64,000 nucleotides of DNA from Humulus lupulus (GCF_963169125.1 NC_084802.1:42416607-42480606), one strand, 5' to 3'. Positions 11,296-23,660 are shown, numbered from the stretch's first letter. The notes: generated by a model not told the origin, from the letters alone. Numbers and translations are program-made.

Positions 11296-13632
11296 TGTAA
11301 CGTACCAATTTCCCTAATAAGGTTTAGTGCCTTGATTAGGGGGCCAGAAGACCAATAATTGATTTAATTATGTATTACGTGATTATATGCATGATTATAT
11401 GAATTATGTGAGTTATATTATAATATGACTATATTGGCATGTTTATGTGTATTAAGCATGCATGTGGGCCCGTTTTTTATTAGAAAGACATTTTCATAAT
11501 TTTGGCCCGTTGATGACATATTTATATATATATATATCTGTGTGTGTGTGTTTTATGATTGAGACCATATTATTATGTGGATATATTTGAGTTATTCGGC
11601 ACGAGGCGATCCTAGGGCGCAAGTTAGCGGTTTAGTCATAACGGGGTCAAATACTCAACTTGGGGTGAGCCTAGGGGTATTTTGGTAATTTAGTACATTA
11701 CCGAGATTTATTGGGTAATGGGAAATTATTTGGTGATTATTTGAGGATATTGGAATTAAAAAGGAAATTATGAGGCGTTAATTGAGATTGCGGGAAATGT
11801 GGCAAAAGACTAATTTACCTTTGAGGGCATTAGAGAGCAAGGGGCATTTTAGTCTTTGTGCCAATGTAGTGGCTTAGTCACTAGAGTGCTTCAGGGGTAG
11901 GAAACAAAAGAACACTCAGAAACTCAGCTCACTCTCTCTCCTGCACGTTCTCTCTTGAACCTTGGGTGGTTTTGAGGAAGCTAGTGGAATTTAAGGCTTA
12001 GAAGCTTGAAGTTTGGTGCTAGGAAACGGTTATCAGCAACCTAGGGTCGTTCTTATCAATTGAGGTAATGTTCTTCACCTTTTAAATTATGAGTTTGTGG
12101 AGTTTTAGGGTGTGATTGAGTTCTTAAACTCAAGGGTTGAATTATGGGTTTTTGATTGAGTTTTGATATGTTTTTAAGGTTGTTTACTATTTTTTTTTGA
12201 GCTGTTGAGTCCATTTCTAGGGTTGGATTGTGTTAAATTAGTGTTTTGGAGTGGATTTGGGAGACTTATGATTTATGAAAATCACACTTTTTCTGTGTTC
12301 TTGGGGCACCGCGGCCCTTATCAACTCAGAGAACAGGGGAGGTGCCTCAAATTGCCTTGGCACGCCACGCTGCTTAGTGAGGGGCGCCGTGAGTCAAATT
12401 GGGCGCATTGGCCAAATTAGGTTCTAGGTGGCAGGAACTCAAACCTAAGGGCTCGGGAAGAATTCTACTACCCTATTTAGTAGAATTCGAGGTCCCGGAG
12501 ACTAGGACTCGATCTGAAAGTATTTATTTACTCGATATTGATGGATATCGCCTATGATGGTTGTGACTAGGGTACTGCTAGGGCTCGGGACGGGATTGTG
12601 CTTGGGGGTCGTTGTTAATTAGCTTGTGCTTGGACCAGAGGTAAGAAAACTTCACCTAATACGTGATATATGTGAATAGGGCTTGGCCTGGTTGTTAAAT
12701 ATAGATATGATTAGGGCTCGGGCCCTTGTGAATGAGCATGATTATGATTATGCCTGTGATTGCTTGATTAAGCATAATGCTTGAATACTTTGTATCTTGA
12801 TAATTGTTAAATGATGTATGCTTGTTTGCATTATCTGGTTGAAAAGCATTGACTTATAAGTCAAGGATCGCAGTAGCGTGCTGAGTGCTGGTCAAAAGCA
12901 TTGAGTTATAAGTCAAGGGCAGCAATTGCACGCTGAGCACTGGTCGATATGGTTAGGCCTAATCAGGAGCATAATATATGCTTGACCGACCCTATGGTCA
13001 TTTTGAAAATAAAGTGCCAGGTACACTGGACTAGCTCTAAGGCTGATTATACAGAGGATAAGGCAACGGGCCCTAGGGTGACTCTATAGGCTCATATCCT
13101 AGGGCAATGGGCCTCGATGTGACTTTATGGTCATGTATTTAGGGCAACGGGCCCCGGTTGTTACTGCTAGGCATGCTTATTATGATCCTGTAATATGTTA
13201 TTAACTGCTTATGAGCATGTTTACGTTTTCTTGCTGAGTCTAGACTCAAGAGTGCCTTGTGGTGCAGGTAAGGGGAAAGGGAAGCTAGACCAGCCATGAG
13301 CTAGAGAGCTTCGGTGGCGATGTGTACATATGCAGCTGCTCAATGACCATGGCTGAGGTTTCTCAAAGGAACTAGGGTCAAACCCTATTTTGCCGCTTAG
13401 GTCGGCTGGTTGTAACTTTTGAATTGCAAATTAGCATTTTTATACGTTATTTTGGGGACCCATGTATGAACGTAAACATTTTAATAAAATGGTTATTCAT
13501 TTTGACCAAATTTTTTAACCCTAAGCTGTTAATCACGTTTAGTTACACGTTTACGACCAAGAGACTCATTTAGAGAGTTTAACACTATTTAAAATACGCA
13601 GTGTAATGGTCTTGGTTATTCAGGACGTTACA
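11296..13632 (+). repeat. 3' LTR (plus orientation) of the gypsy composite
   Basis: Starts TGTAACGTACC after the purine tract and ends GGACGTTACA (2,337 bp). Its sequence is a diverged inverted match of the LTR at 326-994 plus 6,119-7,943. Shared blocks include TAGTGCCTTGA near the start and ATTTTAAATAGTG (inverted) near the end. The open frame at 12,205-12,420 lies inside the LTR and shows no recognisable protein. Confidence 0.87.
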
Positions 13633-14261
13633 AAAACTATGGGTCCTTTGTGATTAGTTGTTTTCCTACCTGGCTTTATAAGCTCACCCCTATTTATCCA
13701 TTCTAGGAAAAACATTCAGTTGAGACTAGTGGATACCAAGACGGATGAGGATCTGGCGTTTGGATTTTTCCTAGTTTCGTCCAATCTAGATTTCTTGGTT
13801 TCAAGGAAATGTGCATGACTTGGGAATTATCCCTGATTCTATTACGATATATTCATTGAATTGAGCTATATTATTTAGTTATGAGGAATCACAGATGCTA
13901 AGTATATTTTTATGATTTTTAATTTATTAAATTTAACTATTTGGTGATTGCATAAATGTGGAAATATTACTTTTAAACGTATATATAATGAGAGTTGTCT
14001 TAATTTTATTATTATCATTTTCTATATAATTATAGGATCTATTCCATTATTTTTGGACTTATAATTATTGTAGTTTATGATATAAATTAATTGATCACTT
14101 ATAAGCATTATTTTCCAACAAGGATCAAAGTTTGACTGTTGATCAACCAAGTTATGGATATTACATATCTACCATTGCCTAGGACTCGGGTCGTAACATA
14201 TATAATAAGTAAGATAATTATATATATATATATTTAGAGAGAGGGGGAGAGGGAGAGGGTT
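13633..14261. other. unassigned AT-rich sequence
   Basis: No gene recognised. The phrase ACTCGGGTCGTAACA at about 14,184-14,198 looks like the 3' edge of another plant gypsy LTR, but no partner copy was found in the window. The end of the stretch is a TA repeat followed by a GA-rich run (14,216-14,260). Confidence 0.3.
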
Positions 14262-14633
14262 GAAGAAGTGCTTCAAGAAACTCTTGGATCCGTTTCTTGA
14301 ACAAACTGGGAAGAGATGCATAGCATAAACTAGAGACAGAAGAAATCTCTGGGTTAGCCTCTTGTTGAAGAAGAAAACAACTGTGAGCACCATGCATGGA
14401 TGGGATGATCAATTGACAAAGAGAAGAAAAAGATGAGCACCATGGCATGGTCGCTAACAAGCACATGAGAAAAATAGATGGTTAGCCATGAAATCTTGAA
14501 TTTTTTTTACTACGTAACCAATGTCCAATCGATAGAGAAAAAGCCTTGTATTATTGCATTAAAAGATATACTTTTTGTTTCCCAATATAATTATCGTGGG
14601 ACACCTTCCCCTTCCCTTTAATGGCATTAAATT

Positions 14634-14655
14634 GGGGGGGGGGGGGGGGGGGGGG
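14634..14655. repeat. poly-G run of 22
   Basis: An uninterrupted run of 22 G on the plus strand sits at the junction between the two ~396-bp copies. Length may be unreliable in any assembly. Confidence 0.85.
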
Positions 14656-15558
14656 TAGAAGAAGTGATTCAAGAAACTCTTGGATTCGTTTCTTGAACAG
14701 ACTGGGAAATAGAAGCATGTCATAAACTAGAGACAGAAGAAATCTCTGGGCCAGCCTCTTGTTGAAGAAGAAAACGACTGTGAGCACCATGCATGGCTGG
14801 GATGATCAATTGACAAAGAGAAGAAAAAGATGAGCACCATGGCTTGGTTGCTAACAAGCACATGAGAAAAATAGTTGGTCGGCCATGAAATCTTGAATTT
14901 TTTTTGACTACGTAGCCAATGTCCAATCGATAGAGAAAAAGCCTTCTATTATTGCATTAAAAGATATAATTTTTGTGGGACACCTTGTAACGCCCCAAAC
15001 TCCAGGGACCGTTACGGTGTGCCTTGTAAACAGTGCTAAACTCGCTAATCGAGTCATTTGGCCAAAACGTGTAACTAAGTATGATTAGCGGTTTAGGGTC
15101 TAAACATTTTTGGTTAAGATGTAACGTTTCACTAGAACGTTTAATATATACGTTGGGATCCCGAAAATATAATTTTAGAGTCTATTACAGAAAATATTTA
15201 CAACAGGCCGTTCTAAGCGGCAAAACAGGGTTCAACCCTAGTTCCACTTTAAACCTCGGCCGTGGCGGACGAGCAGCTGCATATGTACACATCATCACCT
15301 AAGCTCTCCAACTCAAGGATGGTCCAGCTTCCTTTTTCCTTTACCTGCACCACGTAGCACCCGTGAGTCGAAGCCCAGCAAGAAAACACAATAAAGCATG
15401 ATATAATATCAACAACGATCATAATAACCATTCAGGACTATCAGTCCAAGCAAATAGGTGACAATAGCCAAAAGTCACAATAATGAGCATCGCTCCTTCA
15501 AGCCATGGGACGATAGGGTCACCAGGGCTTAACTGATACATGATCCTTCCATAAGTTT

Positions 15559-16030
15559 GATTAGGACAGGTGCAGGGTGATTAGTCACCAACATAACCTT
15601 CCTCACGACTCTAGATTCGAAGCTATGGACAACGTCCCTTAGCCATGTGACAAACGGTCACCGGGGTCAATACCTTGGCTATAGTCATCTGGTCGTAGAC
15701 CAGGCAAGCGCTTATAAGTTCTTCGACCCTTTGGGTCGGTCTAGCATTAATACCCCATATGAGTCATTCAATGCATGATTCTCGACTTAAGCTTGATTAG
15801 GAGAGGTGCAAGGTGATTAGTCACCAACATAACCTTCCTCACGACTCTAGAGTCGAAGCTATGGACAACGTCCCTTAGCCATGTGACAAACGGTCACCGG
15901 GGTCAATACCTTGGCTATAGTCATCTGGTCGTAGACCAGGCAAGCGCTTATAAGTTCTTCGACCCTTTGGGTCGGTCTAGCATTAATACCCCATATGAGT
16001 CATTCAATGCATGATTCTCGACTCTAGAGT
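15559..16030. repeat. 236-bp near-perfect tandem duplication inside the solo LTR
   Basis: Two copies begin with GATTAGGACAGGTGCAGGG (15,559) and GATTAGGAGAGGTGCAAGG (15,795), exactly 236 bp apart, and run almost base for base to the repeated GCATGATTCTCGACT. Only a few differences separate them, so the duplication is recent compared with the divergence between the LTRs of this family in the window. Confidence 0.9.
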
Positions 16031-16229
16031 CGGTCCCTGACTAGTCAGTGTCTTTCACTAGTAAGACATGCCACCAATCACATATCACATGTTCCACATC
16101 CATAAACGAGGCATTTAGCATGCTTACCAAACAGATAGTAGTGCTATTAGGGCCATGCATAAACACAGAGGCTCAAGCTCTGAACAGTATCATACTCAGT
16201 ATATAAAGCATGTCCCAAACACATGTTTC

Positions 16230-16390
16230 TCATGCATCATATGTAATAAATCCAACAATCCAACATGCACCAATAACAGCCATGCATGTCACGTTTAATA
16301 GTCAACCAACATGCATCAAGAATAGCCATGCATGTCTCATACTCATTAATCAACCAACATGCACCATAATAGCCATGCATGTCACATATA
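16230..16390. repeat. short degenerate direct repeats (AGCCATGCATGTC)
   Basis: The motif AGCCATGCATGTC recurs at about 16,278, 16,323 and 16,370 within CAACCAACATGCA-type units of roughly 45-50 bp. It lies inside the solo LTR. The apparent frame at 16,210-16,476 results from this repeat and is not a gene. Confidence 0.6.
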
Positions 16391-17864
16391 CACAGGGTGC
16401 AGTTTTCTTACCTCAATGTCGAGCTAGAACGATTAAAAGAACAACCCTTGAGAACGATCAACTTTTAGTCCTTTAGCGGTCACCTAGTCATAACCAAATA
16501 TAAGGTATCATTAATAAAAATGATCAACTTAAGTTCCCAAATCAATATCTAGCCTCCGGGACAACATTCCCCACTTAACCGGGTACTAGGACCAACCCCG
16601 AGGCCTATGGTAGACATCCCTAGGCTAAAAACACAAATTTGGTCAAATCTGCCCTGATGGGCCGCGGCTCACCAGAGCCATGCCGCGACTCATCCTCCTG
16701 ACAGAGCCATTTTCACCTTTAGAGCCAACACAGGCCGCGGCACGCCATAGACAGGCCGCGGCTCATTTCGCATATCAGCCAAGAAACCAGCACGCACCAG
16801 CCAACTCTCCCCTGCGTTTTCCCTTGGAACCAAGCCTTCAAACCAGTCCCAAACCTCAACCTAACACCCAATTTAACCACTAAACATTATCAACAACTCA
16901 CCCACATCAAAACCCAAGTAAAACATCAATTAAACTTCCATTAATTCCAACTCTTTATCAAGAAATCACAAGCTGAAACTTAAATAAAAAACAGAGTAAA
17001 ACCAGGGATTTCATGGCTGAAACTTACCCCAAACTTGGTTTTGATTCCCCTTTAATGGCTGAATCACGACCCTAAGCTCCCACCTTTGATTCCCTAGCTT
17101 AACTCCTCAAGATGGCTCCAAAATTCCAAAGAGAAAAGGAAGGAAAATGGTACACGGGTGAGGGAGAGGAAGAAGGTTATTGATGCTCTGTTTTATTTTC
17201 ATTCCACAGCCTTCTAAAACTCAAAAGGGCTGATACATATCCTTTGCCAAATGACCTAAATGCCCCTAGGTCACTTAAGGCTTCTAAAATCACCCCAAGG
17301 GCAAAATTGTCCTTTTCAACCTATACCGTTAATTATAATTAACGCTCTCTAACTCCCGCTATTCTCAATATTCCCCAATACCAATAAATCACATCCCATT
17401 ACCCTTTAATTCCCGGTAATGCTCTAATCATCAATTCCACCTCGAGTCTCACCCCGAGCCTCGAACTTAAACCCGTTATGACTAGACCGAACACTTACAT
17501 CACATGATCGTCTCATGTCGATTAGCTCGAACCAATCCACCTTATAATGTGGCTATATTAATTAATCACAATCATGCACCCAAAATATACAATTACGCCT
17601 GCAGTGGCCAAATTACCAAAATACCCTCATAATTAGCATATGAGCCCATATGCATGCATTCACCATCATATAATAATATAATTCACGTAAACATGCATAT
17701 AATCATTAAATACTATAATAAATCAATTATGGCCCTCCTGGCCTCCTAATCAAGGTCCTAAACCTCATTAGGAAATTTGGGGCATTACACACCTTCCCCT
17801 TCCCTTTAATGGCATTAAATGTGTGGTCTTTATAAAAATGATGGATAAAAGCAAATTCATTATT

Positions 17865-18133
17865 TTAATGGGTTATTTGCGGGAAAGTACCCAAGTTATT
17901 ACGTTTGTAGCACTTAATTAAGTACCCAAGTTATTTTTTTGGTGGCGAAAGTATCTTCCGTCCATCTTTTGGTGCAATTTGGTATAACTGTCAATTCTCA
18001 CCATTAAGTTCATTTGTAAAACATAGGCAAAAATACTCAATTAAAGAGATATTTGCGGCGAAAGTGTCTAATTTAAAAGATGTTTGCGGCGAAAGTACTC
18101 AATTTAAGAGATGCTTGCGGTGAAAGTACCCAA
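17865..18133 (+). repeat. MITE-like repeat, copy 1 (left part only)
   Basis: The sequence TTAATGGGTTATTTGCGGG through TGCGGTGAAAGTACC matches the left ~270 bp of the complete copy at 47,219-47,662. It contains the repeated motif TGCGGCGAAAGT. It stops exactly where CACTA-1 begins (CACTACAAAA at 18,134), so CACTA-1 inserted into it. Its right part is not found next to it. Confidence 0.85.
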
Positions 18134-18265
18134 CACTACAAAAAAGAGGGGTTTTACTGAGAACCCTATACCAAGAACAGGTTCTTGGTAAAAATATTTA
18201 AGAACCACGCCAAGGCTACGTGATATTTTTTTTTTATTTTAGTTGATATACCAAGAACATGTTCT
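18134..18265 (+). repeat. CACTA-1 5' terminus and subterminal repeats
   Basis: CACTACAAAAAAGAGGGG is the CACTA-type end. It is followed by two versions of an ACCAAGAACAxGTTCT palindromic motif (about 18,171 and 18,248), as expected for transposase binding sites. The preceding CAA (18,131-18,133) may be half of the 3-bp target duplication; the other half cannot be checked. Confidence 0.75.
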
Positions 18266-19968
18266 CAGTAGAAGTCTAATATATGTTGTCTTCTTCTCCA
18301 AACAGATGTCATTTTCTCTGAAACCAAAAAACCCCAAAACCCATTTTCCTCCGATTTTTCTCTCAAAAAACCTCCACTCTCTCACTATAAAACCCATTTA
18401 TCCCCAATTTCAGCTCTCCCATGGTTAGATTTTGAGTTTCATTCCAAGATTTGAAGGTATGTTGTGTTTTTCTTTGAATTTTTTTTGTTGTTATTGTGTT
18501 ATTTTGAATCTGAGATTTATGTGTATTTTTTTTGTTTTTATGAAGTGTTTTTGGTTGATTTTGTGTCTACAAAAACATTCCAAGATTGACCCGGCTCCTA
18601 TTGGTAAGATTTCGATTTTGTTTTGGGTTTTTTTTCACCATTTTTGTTATTGTGTATAGGTTTATATATAAATATATTTGTTATTTAAATAATTAAATTA
18701 AAAAATCAGATTTGAGTTTAATTAATATGTATGAAAATGTGTTGTATAATTATAAATGAAAATATAATATTTGAGAGTTAATTTTTTAGTTTGGGATAAT
18801 TAATTTTAGTGTTAATTTTTTAGTTTGGGATAATTAATTTGAGTGTTACATTATTATAGAGATTGGGTTAATAAAGTTAGATTAATAGATTGGTTTTTTT
18901 TTTTTTTGTTGATAAAATTGGTATTTGTTGTTGTTGTTAATTTTTTTAATCTTAGTGTTGATGAATATTGATACTTTGTTTTTGTTTTTGGTGTTGTTGT
19001 TTTATAGTGAAATTACAATATTTTGCACTGTTCTGTGTACCGTTTTGGGTCTGGATATTTTTTTATGTGTTATTTGCAGGATTTTAAATTTTGGGATAAA
19101 TGAAAATATAGTCGTTATGCTGCCAATTTTTTTTATAGAATTGTAAAATTTAGAGATATTGTGAATATTAGTAGAAATACTCAATAAAATTCTAATTTAA
19201 TAAATAGTGAATTGATAAGTAAAATAATATATATTTTTAATTATGATTAAATAAAATTAACAATAACTTTATGCAACTAAATAATAAAAATAAACATTAA
19301 TCTTGAACATTAATTAAATAATTTAAGTAATAATTAAATCTTAAATTAATTAAATAATTTTTAACCTAATCTTAGAAATTTTGTGTAAATTAATGAAACT
19401 ATTCAATAAAGGATAAGTAAAATATGTAATTTAATAAATAGTGAATTAATATGTAAAATAATAATATTTGTTAGTTCTGATTAAATAAAATTAACAAGTA
19501 TATTATTAGAAAACCAATTTTAAACATAATCTTAATAATTATTAAAATTAATTTAATTGTAAAATATTAACCATTAATTGTAATCAAAATTAAAATTAAT
19601 ATTTGAAGTTAGAAAAAAATATGTCAAATTTAAATAATTTTAATAATATTTACACTCAAATATATTACAGTTATATATCATAAAACAACATAGTTAACTT
19701 CAAAGAGCATAAGACATTATAAAAATAATATTTAATAAATTTTGTTTTTCTTTGGTAATAAGAAATTATTACCAAAGACATGATAGTGTGTTATTATCAC
19801 CTAATGATAATTTTTTATTTTATTAGTGTTCATCACAAGAAGCCTTACACCCGTTCAGAGAGGGTAAGTCATTGAAGACTCTTAAATTTGCATCTCTCTG
19901 AATTAGGACACACACAAATTGATTGTATGTTTGATGATAAGTGTTTCGGGCAGTGCTACATTCATAGA
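18266..19968. other. CACTA-1 leader, very AT-rich, intron-like
   Basis: Apart from a short possible 5' untranslated exon near 18,300-18,460, this is T-rich and A-rich sequence without a credible coding frame. It includes a local repeat of TTTTTTAGTTTGGGATAATT at about 18,784 and 18,817. The hydrophobic frames at 18,432-19,146 come from poly-T composition. Confidence 0.5.
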
Positions 19969-20972
19969 ATGTCAATCGACAAGAGCTGGATTAATTTGAC
20001 AGATTACTTATCTGATGAGTATGCAGCTGGTGTGATGGATTTTCTTCAGAGAGCTAGGTAGTGCGTTGACTCAAGAAGATTGGTGAAATGTCCGTGTAGG
20101 AGGTGTGTCATCGTTGAATTTCAGTCGATTGATGTATTAGAAAATCATATTTTTGTAAATGATTTTCTGCGGAAATATACCAATTGGCATTGGCATGGAG
20201 AGGATGAAATAATACCAATGAGGAAAGTGATAGATCAAAATGATGAAGATGAAATGATGGATGTTCTCAATGATGTTATGCAAAATGACAATGACGAATA
20301 TGAAGAGAATGAGCGCGATCAAGAGATACCTACAGCAGACTACAAGGGTTGGCAACATTATAATGATTTGTTTGTTGAGATTGAGGCTCCATTATTCCCT
20401 GGGTGTCAAAATTACACATCATTGAATTTCCTAGTGAATTTGATGCATTTCAAAGTGTTGGGAAAAATTCCCAACAAAATATTTGATGGAATGCTTGAGT
20501 TGTTACATGATGAATTTCCAGCCCCAAATAAGCTTCCAAAATCGCATTATGCAGCGAAAAGGTTGTTGCGTAAACTTGGATTGGGCTACAAGTCAATCCA
20601 TGTCTACAAGTATGATTGCGCATTATTTGGAAAGAACATGCTGAAAAAAGCAAATGTCCTGTTTGTGGGGAGGATCGGTGGGTGGACAAGAACACCAAGG
20701 GCAAGAAAGTACCTCATAAAGTGATGCGTTATTTTCCTTTAACCCCTAGGTTAATGCGAAAATATGCATCGAGGCACATTGTTCAACATATGAGATGGCA
20801 TCACGAGCAACGCATAAAAGAAGATGGTGTATTGCATCATCCTGCTGATGGGAAAGCTTGGAAGGATTTTGACCGAAATAATCCAACGTTTGCAATGGAA
20901 CCCAGGAATGTGTGCCTTTGATTGGCTGCAGATGGATTCAATCCCTTTGGTAATATGGGTCTTTCTTATAGT
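19969..20972 (+). pseudogene. CACTA-1 TNP2-type transposase, N-terminal part
   Basis: Begins with an ATG at 19,969 (MSIDKSWI) in frame with KCPCRRC at 20,089, the Transpos_assoc zinc-binding region. Further on are NWHWHGE (about 20,183) and, after an acidic linker, the start of the Transposase_21 domain (LGYKSIHVYKYDCALF). The block CPVCGEDRW and the run to AADGFNPFGNM follow. Lesions: a TAG at 20,059, a frameshift near 20,630 and another near 20,917. The frame breaks at 20,972, where CACTA-2 is inserted, and continues at 23,672. TNP2 catalyses excision and integration in CACTA elements; this copy cannot. Confidence 0.9.
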
Positions 20973-22607
20973 CACTACTAGAAATATAGACTTTTACTTC
21001 ATTTTTTACACATATAATATAAAAAAACTAAAGTAAAAGCCTTTCAATGGGTTTTTACTTCGCTTTTGGGAATGGTAGTACATAAAAATAGACTATTACT
21101 TCGGTTTCTTAAAAAAACGAAGTTAAAATAGAAAATAGACAAGGGCCATGTTTGGTTTGCACACTATATTGGGGCTTTTCACTTCGGTTTTTATGAAAAA
21201 ACCGAAGTGAAAAGTGGAGCAAACCAAACACGACCCTGAAGGCTTTTACTTCGGTTCCTATATAAAAACCGAAGTAGAAATGGTACTTTCTATTTTGGTT
21301 TTTATATAAGAACCAAAGTAAAAGAGTTTTAATACCCTGAATATATAGCTCTCGCACCTCATTCGTCTCTCTGAAGCAAAAATCCCAAACGCCAAACCCA
21401 GAAAACCTCCATTGTTGTCGTACTCCCACGAGGGTTTCACTAAGTATACCATTTTTTATGTTTTTTTACCATTTGAAACCATTTTTCTTACTTAAGAATA
21501 GAAATATTAGTTCCATTTTTATTTTTGAGGGAGAAATAAATACTTTGGGTGTGGATATTTTTAGGGTTCGAAAATGGGTATTGTTATTGGGCTTTGACTG
21601 GTTTTCTTACATTAAAATGTGTTCTTGAGCTTCAAAAAAGGAATGAATCACTAAATCTTTGTCTGTATGATTTTTTTATTTTCTATATTATTTTCAGATT
21701 TTTTCCTTATAGATATAATGTGTTTATTATATATATGTTTTAGAGTTGCTAATATTGATTCAGAGGTTATTTTGAGCATCAAAGAAGATTTGTTACTTTA
21801 AAACTTTGTTTGTGTTAATTTTCTTTATATTATTCCGAATTTAATACTTATTTTTTTAGTATATTTGTGTTATATATATTTTTTATTTTGTTATTTTATA
21901 TAATGTTATTAATTATATATATAAATATATTAGTAAAATTTAAAAATTGTTGTGACTTGCTATTTAAATTTCTAGACATAGCTTCAATAGGTAATGTTGT
22001 TGTCAATGTTAGAACTTGAAATGTTTGGATTATTAGTGACATTTGTTTTTATTTTCTATAACTAGCTAGCTTGATATGTTGTTTGATGATTATGTAACTA
22101 GTTTAATTAATTATGTAATTAATTTTTATTTGTTTTTGTTTAAGCTTTTTAGTAGGCTTGTTGATTTAGTTGCCAATTTGGTATTGATTTTGGGTGACTT
22201 CAATAGTAATATTAGAGGTGAGTAATCTTTAAATTTTATTTATTACTATTTCAATATTTATTTATAAAATTAGAGTTAAATCATGCATGTTTTACTTTAA
22301 TGAAGTAGGTTCTGGGAAATTTGTTGTTGCTAGTGATATAAGGATGGAATTATGTGTGTTGATTTTGTGTTTGTTTGTGTTGAATTTATATATAATTATA
22401 AAATTGGGATATGCTACAAAAACAAAGGAAACTCTGCCAATTTTTTATAGATTTTATTAATTGTTTTCCTTTTTCAATTCGCATACTATGTCGAGATATT
22501 TTGTGTGTTATTTACATGTTTTAAAATTTTTGGAGATGTTAAAATGCAGTTGTTATGCTGTCGAAATTTTGTTAGACTTAGAAAAATTTAATAATTAAAC
22601 TTCAATT

Positions 22608-22912
22608 ATGTTGGATGTCCTAGAAAAAGAACTAATAGTGGAAGATATAGAGGGATGTGAAATTTGGATAAGAGCGCAAGAAACGAAGAAGACTTTTGTC
22701 GAAGATAATTTGGACAAAAAAATTGAAGAAAGAGTTGTAAGTGTTTTAAAGTAAAGTAGGAATTTTTTTTAAGTGTTGTTACAAGTTACTAATTTAATCT
22801 ATCATTGGTTTGTTTCGTAGAATGAATTAAATGACAAAGTTACTAGTAGCCAAATTGTCGCCAAGGATTGGGAGGACATCTTGCCAATCCAACAAGAATA
22901 GCTAAGTCGGTT
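22608..22912 (+). pseudogene. remnant exons of a CACTA second gene with Ulp1-type tail
   Basis: One open stretch (about 22,610-22,737, LDVLEKELIVEDIEG) ends at a GTAAGTG donor, and a second starts after TTCGTAG at 22,821 and ends in DILPIQQE followed by a stop. The second piece matches the last exon of the C48 protease region of CACTA-3 (LLPIQHEW at about 59,417). The catalytic parts are gone. These are leftovers, not a working gene. Confidence 0.6.
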
Positions 22913-23230
22913 GATGACTTAAATTTATTAGTAAGGCTATTTTGTTTATATATACCTTTAGTTTTATGTGAATGTATATATGAATGATTAGATTATTCTA
23001 CTTAACAATTATGTGAATGTATAAAAATTTAATTTTATAAGAATTTTAATTCTAAGTGTATAAATTTTGTGATTTTTATTTTTGTTATAAATTAAATGAA
23101 AATAAACCAATTCCAATTGTAAAAAAAAATATATAACTATAAATTCATATAATTAGACTATTTAAAAAAAATTACGGCAAAAAAAAAAGAAATGGGTGAT
23201 TTAAAAATAATTAGAAATAGTTATTAAAAA

Positions 23231-23243
23231 GGGGGGGGGGGGG
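23231..23243. repeat. poly-G run of 13
   Basis: Thirteen consecutive G directly before the subterminal repeat array of CACTA-2, following an A run. Confidence 0.8.
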
Positions 23244-23660
23244 CTTTCTACTTCGGTTATTATGTAAAAATAGAAGTAGAAAGTGGAGATTCTACTTCGG
23301 TTTTTACATAATAACCGAAGTAGAAAGTGGAGATTCTACTGCGGTTTTTACATAATAATCGAAGTAGAAAGTGGGAATTCTATTTCTGTTTTTACATAAT
23401 AACCGAAGTAGAAAGTGGGGATTCTACTTCTGTTTTTACATAATAACCGAAGTAGAAAGTGCCTAGCAAAGAAGCGTACCCCACTTTCTACTTCGGTTAT
23501 TATGTAAAAATCGACGTATAATCTCCACTTTCTACTTTGTTTGTTACATAATAACTAAAGTAGAAAACCTATTTTTCACTTCGGTTTTTAACTACTTTTT
23601 ACTTCGCTCCGAACTACTGTGGTTGCGAATTTTAGTGAAAACCGAAGTAAAAGCTCTTTT
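23244..23660 (+). repeat. CACTA-2 subterminal palindromic repeat array
   Basis: About six units of ~60 bp, each containing TTCTACTTCGGTTTTTACAT and its inverted partner ATAACCGAAGTAGAAAGTG. Each unit is therefore a near-perfect hairpin. Shorter versions occur at the left end (about 21,180-21,320) and in CACTA-3. In CACTA transposons such subterminal repeats bind the element-encoded TNPA-like protein; that role is inferred here. Confidence 0.88.

Larger units (their letters stand above)
14986..17789 (-). mobile_element. solo gypsy LTR, minus orientation
   Basis: A 2,804-bp LTR starting TGTAACGCCCC and ending GGGGCATTACA on the plus strand, flanked by perfect CACCT target duplications (14,981-14,985 and 17,790-17,794). 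The uninterrupted site is present in copy 1 of the surrounding duplication at about 14,596 (GGGACACCTTCCCC). No internal region or second LTR exists, so LTR-LTR recombination removed the rest of the element. Sequence blocks such as CTCGCTAATCGAGTCATTTGG relate it to the LTRs of the composite at 326-13,632. Confidence 0.93.
14262..17820 (+). repeat. ~396-bp tandem duplication, second copy split by a solo LTR
   Basis: Copy 1 runs from 14,262 to about 14,633. Copy 2 runs from 14,658 to 14,985 and resumes after the solo LTR at 17,790-17,820. Both contain GAAGAAGTG, TGAACAAAC/TGAACAGAC, GATCAATTGACAAAG, TCCAATCGATAGAG and CCTTCCCCTTCCC in the same order. A run of 22 G (14,634-14,655) sits between them. 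The weak frames on the minus strand are repeated in both copies and resemble no known protein. Origin unknown. Confidence 0.82.

Noticed and set aside
13633..14198. Right half of another gypsy LTR ending in GGGTCGTAACA
   Set aside because: Only the last few bases look like an LTR edge and no partner, primer site or target duplication is present.
18432..19146. Hydrophobic 'membrane protein' frames
   Set aside because: Poly-T intron-like sequence of the CACTA-1 leader; no start context, family or conservation.
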